NCBI RefSeq assembly: GCF_031755915.1
Contig: NC_083390.1
Span: 16,585,001 to 16,649,000 of the forward strand
Length of the DNA: 64,000 nucleotides
Reading direction: 5' to 3'
Origin: Ziziphus jujuba
Lineage: Eukaryota > Streptophyta > Magnoliopsida > Rosales > Rhamnaceae
Part shown: piece after piece, positions 37,076 through 47,162 of the stretch
Layout of the letters: each line of letters opens with the position of its first letter
Numbering within the stretch: the stretch's first letter is position 1
The notes under the pieces: model-generated
What the model was told of the DNA's origin: nothing
What the model saw: the letters and a program-made list of their open reading frames with translations, nothing else
Database searches by the model: none
Translations under genes and position numbers: made by a program

Positions 37076-37515
37076 TTTGTTTGATTTATAGAATAGATGT
37101 AGGGGTACAATATTTAGTTTTTTTTATGTTTGGTAATTTTTTTAATAATTTGGGAATAACTATTAAATAATAATATATATGCCTTTGAAAAAATATCAAT
37201 TCCTTTTTAAAACTCTACAATATCTATTTCTATGTTTTAATTTAAACAAAATTTAAAATATTATATTGTATTTAGGTTTACATTGATTATCACATACTAA
37301 AAATATATAATAAATATAAATTTTAACTTTTAATTAAATTTTACTAAATTTGAACATTTTTCAAAAAAAAAATATTTATAAGGACTAAACTTTGATTTTA
37401 ATTTAATATTTTTACCAAACACATAAGTAGAAATTACTATTCTTTTTTCTATTTTCTATTCTACATGAATAACTATTCTTATATTTTCAGGAATGATTAT
37501 TGTGTTTACTAGACA
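37076..37515. mobile_element. MITE-like insertion close to the gene 3 TATA box
   Basis: An AT-rich segment has imperfect inverted ends (tgtttgatttatagaataga on the left, ttctattctacatgaataac near the right). Flanking DNA is continuous in gene 2 (aacttcttg, then ctttc), so it is an insertion between duplicates. The ends and TSD are approximate. Confidence 0.45.
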
Positions 37516-37566
37516 TATCCTTAATTTTCTTTCTAAAAGAAAGCATATCTATACCTTTCTAATCTT

Positions 37567-37576
37567 TCTATATATT
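37567..37576 (+). promoter_or_regulatory. Candidate TATA box of gene 3
   Basis: ctatatattc is at the same place, relative to the agcttctcagaaatag leader, as the gene 2 TATA box. It lies about 230 bases before the ATG because of the duplicated leader. Confidence 0.45.
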
Positions 37577-37584
37577 CGCAAAGC

Positions 37585-37625
37585 TTCTCAGAAATAGAAA
37601 TAGAAAGATTTTGTGAGAGGTTTTT

Positions 37626-37657
<32 letters not shown>

Positions 37658-37803
37658 GAAGTACTATTTGGAAAGAATCAATGTAAGGAAAGGATCAATG
37701 TAAGAAATCTGAAGAGATTGGTAATAGGAATAGGAGAGACTAAGAAATAGAAGTAGAAAGATTTTGAGAGTTTTTTAATTTTTTTTTTTTTTTTAAGTAC
37801 TAT
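37585..37803 (+). repeat. Duplicated 5' leader with a dead start codon
   Basis: The copy at 37585-37735 (agaaatagaaatagaaagat, T run, gaagtactatttggaaag, aatcaatgtaag) repeats the one at 37745-37860 (agaaatagaagtagaaagat, T run, aagtactatatggaaaggac, caatgtgag). The upstream copy has TTG where the real start has ATG. It extends into the first ~20 codons. Confidence 0.75.
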
Positions 37804-39458
37804 ATGGAAAGGACCAATGTGAGAAAATTGAAGAATTTGGTAATGGGAAGGATCAAAGCTTCTCGAATAACACAGTTGAAATGGTGGGCAATTGGAGCCA
37901 CCATGTCCTTCATGATGTTGCTTCTGTGTGCGTTTAGGCTACAACTCATCTCTACCACTGCAACCGCCATTTCAATGGGGGCCGCCCCGGTTCTCACGTT
38001 TCAATCTTATGCCTCTAAACAAGTTAATAATCAACTTGAAAGTGAGTCCCCTGATCTTCTCTCAACATCAATTCATCACCAAGTACGTACGAGTCAAAAT
38101 CACTCAGAAAAAAATATTGATTTTAACTATTCTTTAGGATTCTATGACAGCAATGGTTATCTGATTGTTTCCTCTAATGGAGGATTAAATCAAATGCGAG
38201 CTGGTGTAAGTAAGTTATATATATTTATATATATATAGTCCTGGTTATGCTAAACATTATTATTCATTTTTCCATCAATTTATTAAATCTATATGATAGA
38301 TTTATTAATTTCATTTTATTATTATTCTTGAAATCTAAATTACAGATATGTGACATGGTGGCGATTGCAAGTTATTTGAATCTCACTCTTGTAGTTCCTG
38401 AATTGGATAATACCTCCTTTTGGCATGATAACAGGCAGGTTAATTTTCAAAACTATTTGTTAAGGGTTCGTTTGATAGCGTTTATATTTTTATGTTTTAT
38501 TATTATTATTTTTTCAAGGGATTAATTAAGCATCATATTATAATGGCAAAAAGAAAAATATTTATCAGTGCTTCATTTTATAAACAGAAAATAGTTTTCA
38601 ATTCATTTTTTTTTTCTTTTTTCTTTTTTTTTTTCTCTAAGCTCGTAGCTAGTAAAACTTAAACCAAGAAAAAATAAAATAAAATAAAAACAAAAATCTG
38701 AAAACAAAAAACCAAAATCATAAATGTTACCACGGAATATGGATTTCTACATTTGGCAGTAAGTTTGAAGATATATTTGATGTGGATTACTTTATCTCAT
38801 CTTTGAGAGACCAAGTCCGCATAGTGAAGGAACTTCCTCCCAAGCAAAAGAGAAGAATGGAGAAAATAAGACAGATTGTTTCTTTTCCACCTGTTAAATG
38901 GTCTAACACTTCATTCTATTACAACGAGGTTGGTTAGTTTCCCATAAAGATTTTGTTAGAAATTTGCGTTTTATTATTTATTTATCATTATTATTATTTT
39001 TTACCATGATAGTTGGTATGAATAACTTTTCTGATCGATGTGTATACTGTTGTTATGCAGATACTTCCTCGGATAAATAGGTATGGTCTCCTTCATTTCA
39101 CTAAAACTAATACGAGGCTCGCTAATAATGGTCTTCCTGTAGAGCTTCAACAGCTTCGTTGCAGAGTAAACTACAAAGCTCTAAGATTCACTACCCGGAT
39201 TGAGGAAATGGGAAAGAAGATTGTTAGGATTCTGAGAAAAAATGGTCCGTTCCTAGTTCTTCATCTCAGATACGAAATGGACATGTTAGCATTTTGTGGT
39301 TGCACCGAAGGTTGCAACAACAGAGAAATTGAAGAGCTGACAAATATGAGGTTAGATAGCAATCTCCATTAATCGTGCAAGAGTCCAAATGGCAGTGAAC
39401 CCGAGAGATGAATTCACCCCCATACTGATTGACATCTATTTATGTTGAATATATATAT

Positions 39459-39497
<39 letters not shown>

Positions 39498-39802
39498 TGC
39501 TATATTAGATCAATACTATAGTTTTAGATATTAAATCTTCATTTATTAGTTATTTGATGAATTCTAGAGTTGGAATTTAAAATTCTATTATTGATATAAT
39601 ATAGATTTAGTGATATATTATAAATTCAACTTTTGAACCTTTTCAAAAGCTGAAATTTAAATTTCTTTAATAGTATACCTAACCATATAAAAGTTCACTT
39701 TTTCTTGGTAAGAATTTAGTATACCACTAACTATTAAAACGATCAAAGTGCTTATAACGGAAGATCTAGTAATAGAACTTTTAGATTGATCTAGTATATG
39801 TC

Positions 39803-39859
<57 letters not shown>

Positions 39860-40771
39860 GTATACATAATTTTAATATGATAGGAATATAGTTTTTATCT
39901 TATGTTAGAAATCTTTATCAGACATGCATACTCTTGGGGGAATGAAAAAGAAATAGATTCTGAGAAGAGAAGAAAAGATGGACAGTGTCCTTTAACTCCG
40001 GAGGAAACTGCATTCGCATTGAGGGCATTGGGTATAGATCCTACTATACAAATTTATCTTGCTGCTGGTGATATATATGGAGGAGAAAAGAGAATGGCAT
40101 CTTTAAAATTGGCTTTTCCTAATTTGGTTAGTATACTTTGACCTATATACATACAAGCAATATATATCTATATTTGTATGTATATTTGATGATTATATAT
40201 GAAACAGGTCAAAAAGGAGACACTGCTAAAACCCTCAGACCTTAGACCCTTCAACAATCATTTAAACCAGATGGCTGCATTAGATTATATAGTGGCATTA
40301 GAAAGTGACATTTTTATTCCTACTTATGGAGGAAACATGGCAAAGGTTGTCGAAGGCCATCGACGGTATACTTCACAATAATTTAGCATTTTCTCTTCTC
40401 TCTTTTCTTCCCCCGTTGAGCTGTGTCTCTTTCTACATAAAATTGTGAAAATTTAGAGAAGAAAATTTCTTACTACTTCAATATTGCTGCATAGATTGTT
40501 AACATATAGGTTGTTCTGCAGGTATTTGGGGTTTAAGACCACGATTCTTCTAGACAGAAAGCTTACTGTCAACTTAATAGATCAATACAAGAATGGAAAT
40601 CTTAGCTGGGTTGAATTTTCCCAAGCAATGAAAAGTAGTCATGCTGATCGAATTGGTAATCCAGCTCAAAGATTTAATATTCCTGGGAAACCTAAAGAAG
40701 AAGAATATTTTTATAGTAACCCACAAGAATGTTTGCCACCGATCAATCAAAGACCAAAGGTTTCTACGTAG
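37804..40771 (+). CDS. Gene 3: GT106/O-fucosyltransferase-like glycosyltransferase
   Basis: Eight exons give 488 aa: 37804-38041, 38138-38205, 38346-38434, 38760-38928, 39061-39350, 39922-40126, 40208-40365, 40522-40771. It is the closest paralog of gene 2, with the same exon 3-8 lengths. The basic N-terminus ([20 protein letters not shown]) precedes one membrane segment (~27-48) that contains an Arg near its end (CAFRLQL), unlike the other copies. Conserved motifs are [30 protein letters not shown] (from 256), [30 protein letters not shown] and [10 protein letters not shown] of the YAYPWWKEK block is SWGNE here. Intron 3 has the same GC donor as gene 2. Intron 5 holds a MITE. The role is inferred from family. 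Confidence 0.88.
39449..39859. mobile_element. MITE-like palindrome in intron 5 of gene 3
   Basis: The left end reads (TA)n, (GA)n, gtcatgctatattagatcaa. The right end reads ttgatctagtatatgtctaa, (TC)n, (TA)n. The two halves are complementary including the simple repeats, so about 410 bases can fold into one hairpin. Introns 5 of genes 1, 2 and 4 lack it. Confidence 0.7.
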
Positions 40772-41869
40772 TTGGTGGATGCTTAAATCAAAAAAGGCAA
40801 TTTGGTATAAAACAGAGCCAACAACAGAGCAAAAAACAGAGCAGAAACAGAGCAAAGGCATTGCAAAAACAGAGTAAAAACAGAGTATAAACAAACCAAC
40901 ATTTTGGAAGTACTTTCTATTTAACATGAATAGCTTGCCTTCTCCAACAAAAGTGGATTAACTGGAAATAGATTTTTCAGGGGTTTTGGGATTGAACAAA
41001 GATGGAGAGTTTTGACTGATGTGAGAAAATTGTTCATCGTTAATCTTTTGGCATCTTTCTATCACAAAATGTAATGTGGTTATAAATTTCATGTTTTATG
41101 GAACGCCTTTTGCTTATTAAACTAAGAAAGATTGTTTATGTTTGAATTCTTTTTTAATACTTGAAATCTGCTCTTCTTTTTATTAGAAAACAATTAATGT
41201 CTTTTCAATCTGTTTCATCCGTTCATATGTGATAAGACACGTATAATATGTTACATAGATGAGGTGTATGAGTGATAAGTTTATTTTGTTATGAAATTTT
41301 GATTTTAAAATAAAAAGATGTTATTTTTTATCCCTAAAAACATGTTAATTTGAATAAAAAATATTTCAAAAAGAAATGACTAATATACGACCTTGTAAGC
41401 AAGTTAAAAAAATAAAAATAAAAATCTTACACAAGTAAATTGAAAATTTAAGAATAAGAGAATAAATTTGAATCCGTTAGATATATAGTTTTTGTTTGTC
41501 TTTTACCCTTTTTATTTTTATTTTTTATTTTTTATTTTTTATTTATTTATTTATTTATTTTTTGTGGATAAGTTGAGAAGGAGAATTTCAACACAAAGAT
41601 GAAATCGAGGGTTATCAACTGTAATTATTGCCATTAAACATGTTCCAAGAAGACCTATGGTTTTCTTGTGTGAGAGCTTCTTCTAGGCAAGGACGTCCTT
41701 GTGTGAGAACGTTGTTTCTCTTTTGTGAGAGCTTCTACAAGGCAAGGATGTCCTTGAAGGACAATACTCAATTTCAATCATTTAGAACGACCAATAGACA
41801 CATTTAGGGGCAATGTTTAAGGTAATCTATTAAGAAAGTATAAATAGTCTTATTCAAATATATATATAT
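40772..41869. other. 3' flank of gene 3
   Basis: It starts like the gene 2 flank. A cagagcaaaaacagag-type repeat lies at 40813-40890. T-rich (ttttattt)n sequence is at 41510-41562. Around 41600-41640 it has the empty site matching the Cassandra insertion downstream of gene 2. 41640-41870 matches 28800-28970. No gene is recognised. Confidence 0.6.
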
Positions 41870-44800
41870 ATATATGTTGGAAAATTTTGGTTATTAAACC
41901 AAATTAATTTTTTGTAATAGCGATGTTAAATGGCTTGTTAATTATATTAAAAACCTTGAATTTGTAACAACCATATTAGTTGGCTTGTTAATAGATTTTC
42001 AATCCAGAAGTTACAAAATTTGAATGAATTGATTTTGTAACGGTCAAATTAAATTGATAACTTAATTGCATATTCAAATCCCCTATTGGTTAAGGCCTAT
42101 ATATAGCCTAAGCTAGCCTAACCTTTTTTTGGTTTTTGGTGTGTGGAAAAAGTGGAAAAGATAGAACAAAAGGATTGTAGGAGAAGTAGGTTTGTAGCTC
42201 TCTTCTTAAATCCTTCCGAAATTGTTCATAAATTTGTCTAAGATCCTTCAATGTGGTAGAGGGAAGACAACTCCATGTTCATCGAGAGAAGTTCAAAGAT
42301 GCAATGTTTAAAGTTTCTGTAATTCATTGTATTTTAGGAGATATGCATCTAGATTTATTAGCACCAATGAGTAGCTAACATGTCTTTAAAAAAAAAAAAA
42401 AAAAAAAAAGCTTGTGTATATAACACAGACCTCTAACCAAAACGTCAATTTCAATCCAACAAGTTTTTATATTAACATATTTTTTATTAATATATTTGGT
42501 TTTTATTTTATTTTTTCCAAAAAATATGTAATGAAATTTTTTGTATTATATTTTACAAGCTTTTGTGTGTGTGTGTGTGTGTGTGTGTACATAGCTTGTT
42601 TTATTTTGTAATTTCTTGCATTCTTTTTGTAAGCTTTATGTATAATTCATTTTTGTTAGCTTATTGATAATTAAGCTTAATGTTTGTTTTTGTTAATGCT
42701 CCTGTCGTTGCTTTATCTTATGTATTATATATTTTTATATAATAGTTTCTAACAATTTTAAAACGTAAATCGTAAACAAGGTGTACAGGTGCTACAAAGT
42801 ACACTATGTAGTGTATTTTTGTTTTCTTTTGTATGGTTACAAAGAGCTAACCAAATTGTTTTATTTGAATTTTTTTTTTTTTTTTTTTTTTTTTTTTGTT
42901 TTCCTGAACGTTTATATTTTGCCTAGGGTTAACAATTCTTGCAGGAATGTTTTCTGCATGATGAAGCTTTCTTACATGGTTAGTAAGAATGGTGTCGTTG
43001 TATCTGGACAATCAAGTTGAATTACATCGTACAAAACCCGAGATAACTTATGATCTGGGTTTTATTAATTTGATTTTTTAGACTAAATCTTGGTCATTGG
43101 TTTGGTAGTATTTATTTATTTTTATTTTTTTTTTATATCTAACTCTGTTCTGGGTGTGAGTTGGTAGATATTGCATGTTCAGTTTTGATTTTTTGTTCGA
43201 GTTATTAAAAATTTGTGAAACTGAGTTTCGACAAAATTGATGCTTGGTTTTTTGTTTTGAATTGTTTTCTAAGTATATAGTAGTGCACTTTTGTGGTTGA
43301 TCTAATCCTAAAATCTCTATAAGTTTGTACAATAACAAAGGATGTTTAAGGTCGGTTGAATATAAGTTTGGACGTTGGTTTTCCAATTGAAATTGAACCA
43401 AATTAATCCTGGGTCCATGTTCCCCAAAATGAGATGAAGAGAATGGGACTGAGCCCTGTCAAAAATGGCTATTGAAATTGGGAGAAAACTGAGTCAACCC
43501 TGTCCTGGTTGAAGGTTAAAGGGAACCAAGAGAATGTTATTTTCGTTGGGATAAGCCAAGTACACGGGTCGAGTTTCGGGATGCATGACCCATGTGAAGA
43601 AAACTGGGTCAAGACACAACCCAGCTGAATGTTGAAGGAGACCAAAATGACATCGTTTTAGCACGAGTCAGCCAGGCACCCAAGTTAGGTTTCAGGTCGG
43701 CTTGTGCGGACATTGACATCAGCATGCTAAAGCAAGCCTGGCAATCAAGGTTAACTGTTGATGTCAGAATGATGTGTCATCAAGAAATTTTTATTTTTTA
43801 TTTTTATTCTTTTAGGGGGAAATGGGGTTATTTTCTATATTTTATTTTTGCCTTCTTAATATTAATTTTGTTGCAATATTTGAATTATTTGGTAACAATT
43901 ATTAAATTTTGGTTGTGTTTTTCAAACACATTAAAAGATGAACGGACCATTTGACTTTCTTATACAGTTAACCTATGAATATATATGAACTATAAGATAG
44001 GAAGGAAGCACAGTATGAAAACCCATGTTGAAATTATGACAAAATGTATGATTATCTTTTGATTCATAATCCCTTGATAGTGAGGCAAAAAATTCAAGAT
44101 TTTATTGATTCCTTATCAGATGAGTATGATGACCTTTTGAATGATGGTATTAAGAAAGTTAACTCAGGACAAATGTTGTTGGAAAAATGACTCATACTTA
44201 AAGAAGTAAGACAATCAGCAGCATTGTCGATTTATCCAAATTTAAAAGGTCAAGACAATTGGGCTTAAAGCGCTTCAAAGGTCTATGGTTGGAAAAGCAA
44301 GCACTTGCAATAAAATGGGATTACAAACTATGCCTTATCTTTAAAATTATAATAGCATGTTTTGGGAGGCAAATAAGGGTAAATAAAATTTGTTTTATAT
44401 ATTTGCCTTTAAATATGTGTTATTTATTATTATAAAGTGCTTGTAATTTGTTCTAAACTTGTTGAAATTTGAATATTTCATTTCTAGAAGTATTTTGATG
44501 ATTACTATTATGTATATCTGCTAAAAATAAATGTGAAATGGTGGAAGAAATAATGGATGCAAAGGTGATGCAGGATGAAGCCATTTGATTGGGAAACTAC
44601 CTTTTAAGGTGCCCCAAAGTAAAGGGGACAAACCTCATGGAAAGGAAGATAACCTTCCTATAAATTCCTGTAAATCCCATAAATTCCTATGAATATAAAG
44701 GTATCTTGCCTAGTTGATTGTACCTACACCACAAATGTGGAACTAGGTTCGGAAACCATTAATTGTATCACCATTGGATTTGCACATAACAATAATGTTG

Positions 44801-46473
44801 ATTGGCTCCTTGTGCATGTGTCTAAGATCCCAAACATAGAAACACTATACGATGAGAGAGTATCTTAAATAAAGTATTCCAAATGAATTGGATTAACTGC
44901 ATATCAATTTGACCGTTATGGAGAATTACTTTAGTAACAGTTTTTTAAATTTTATTGACCATTATGAAATTAATTAAAACGTTTCAATATTAATCTAAAC
45001 ATTATATAAGTTAATTGATTGTTATGGGAATTAAATTGGAAAAACGTTTACAACTAATCTCAAATGGAACTATCTTTATTGATTGTATGAAGTGAAAGGA
45101 TAACATTGTGGATCTGCTTGCTAAAAGGTTGAATAAAGATTAGTTGAGTTATTATTGTGGGGAATGGACTAAAGGATAACATTGCGGATCCACTTGCTAA
45201 AGGTTTAATAGAGATTAGTTGAGTTAGCATAGAGGGGAATGGACTAAAGCCAATGAAATTGATAATCAATACAATAGATATCCAACCTAGTTGACTGAAG
45301 AACCTAAGAATTAGATTCAATAGAACAACTAAATTGTAAAGATTAAGTTGTATCACTATGGGGATAATTTTCATGTCCATTCCTATGATAAAACAGTGAT
45401 GCTTGTCAGGAAAAGATTAAGCTATATGCTTTTAATGATTTTTATGCATCAAAAGGAAATCCAAGCTAAGTAATACATATTATTCTTAGATAAGAAATTA
45501 CTTATTTGAGAGTGAAATGGGGCTTCTCAAAGAAGAATTGTGGGGTTCAATTATTTAGAAACTTTTGCAGATCTAGGGAGATATTTATGAACAAAACTAA
45601 CATAACAGTGAGATCTAAAATGTATCAAGAATTATTCTGTGTGAGATATATCATCATTTACATAAATGATAGGAGGTACATGGACATCACGACTATTTTT
45701 AATTAGTAAAGTAAATATATTCTAATAAGGGAAAGTTTAAAGGATGATACCTACCTATCCTATGTAGGTTCCGATTGTAAAACTCTGCAACCAAAGTCTT
45801 TTTTTTTTTATCATTTTGTCAAATTCATTCATGTGGAGAATTGTTAGAAAAAATTTAGTTATCAAACCAAATTAATCTTTTGTAACAGCCATATTAAATG
45901 GATTGTTAATTATATTAAAAACCTTGAATGTGTAACAGCTATATTAATTAGCTTGTTTAATAGATTTTTCAATCTAGAATTTACAAAATTTGAATGAATT
46001 TGATTTTGTAAAGATCCAATTAAATTGATTAATTTAATTGCATATTTAAATCCCTTATTGGTTAAGGTCTATACACATAGCCTAACTTAGCCTAACCTTT
46101 TTTTGTTATTTGTTGTGTGGTAAAAGATAGAGCGAAAGGATTGCATGAGAAAAAGCTTTGTAGCCATTTTTTCTTAATCCTTCTAAAATTGTTTATATAT
46201 TTGTCTGAGATCTTTCAGTGTGATAAAAGGAAGACAAATTTCACGTTCATTGAAAGAAGCTTAAAGGTACAATATTTAAAGCTTTTGTAATCTATTGTAT
46301 CCTAGGAGATAGACACATCTAAATTACTAGCATGGATAAGAAGCTAATGTGTCTTAAGGAAATTGTGTGGAGCATAGACTTCGGACCAAAACTTCAGTTT
46401 CAATCCAAAAAAATTTTATATTAATATTTTTTATTAGTATATTTTATTTTTATTTTGTTTTGTCCATAACATA

Positions 46474-47140
46474 TGTAACAGCCCAGACCATCCGCGTCCG
46501 ATGTTGTCCTCTTTGGGCCTGGGGAATCTTTTTACAATCCAGCCCCCAAGATTTTGTCAAAACGTATCATAATGGCTAGGGGGAATCCTCATACAATCCC
46601 TACCTACCAATCCCACTTACACGAGCTTCCAGGCCCAATTATGATATTGTCCGCTTTGGGCCCAGCCCGCACGATTTTACTTTCCCTCATGGGAACACGT
46701 CGTACGGAATTAGTATCCACACCCACTTATATGGCATGCTTCGTTTTCTTTTCCAACCGATGTGGGACTTCATAATCCTCCCCCCTTGAGATCCAGCGTC
46801 CTCGCTAGCACATCGATCCGGGTACTGGTTCTGATACCATCTGTAACAGCCCAGACCGCCCGTGTCCAATATTGTCCTCTTTGGGCCTGGGGAATCCTCT
46901 TACAACCAAGCCCTCAAGGTTTTGTCAAAATGCGTCGTAATGGTTAGGGGGAATCCTCTTACAACCCCTACCTACCAGTCCCACTAGCACGAGCTTCCAG
47001 GCCCAATCACGATATTGTAAGCTTTGGGCCCAGCCCGCACGGTTTTACTTTCCCTCATAGGAACGCGTCGTACGGGAAAGGTATCCACACCCACTTATAT
47101 GGCATACTTCGTTCCCCTTTCCAACCGATGTGGGACTTCA
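46474..47140 (-). mobile_element. Complete TRIM element, 299-bp LTRs
   Basis: Two 299-bp direct repeats lie at 46474-46772 and 46842-47140. On the minus strand each begins TGAAGTCCCACATCGG and ends GGGCTGTTACA. The 69-bp interior holds, on the minus strand, TGGTATCAGAACC (an initiator-Met tRNA primer site next to the 5' LTR) and a polypurine tract AAGGGGGGAGGATT next to the 3' LTR. The likely TSD is acata at 46469-46473 and 47143-47147, leaving two extra bases (cc) at 47141-47142. No 5S-like segment was seen, so it is not Cassandra. It is non-autonomous. Confidence 0.88.
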
Positions 47141-47162
47141 CCACATATGTAATGAAGTTTTC

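Larger units (their letters stand above)
35041..37803 (+). promoter_or_regulatory. Upstream region of gene 3, with two MITE insertions
   Basis: It aligns with the gene 2 upstream region (20440-21750): gacaattaatctagt, tgtcatggccatcgatataa, the 35741-35905 conserved blocks, and the TATA and leader at 37567. Two insertions are absent from gene 2: about 36085-36690 and about 37076-37515. The leader next to the start is duplicated (37585-37740 versus 37745-37860). Long T runs lie at 37621-37657. Confidence 0.6.

Noticed and set aside
42414..43020. Short ORFs at 42414-42611 and 42781-43020
   Set aside because: They are AT-rich or repeat-derived readings within and just after the copia 5' LTR, with no recognised domain.
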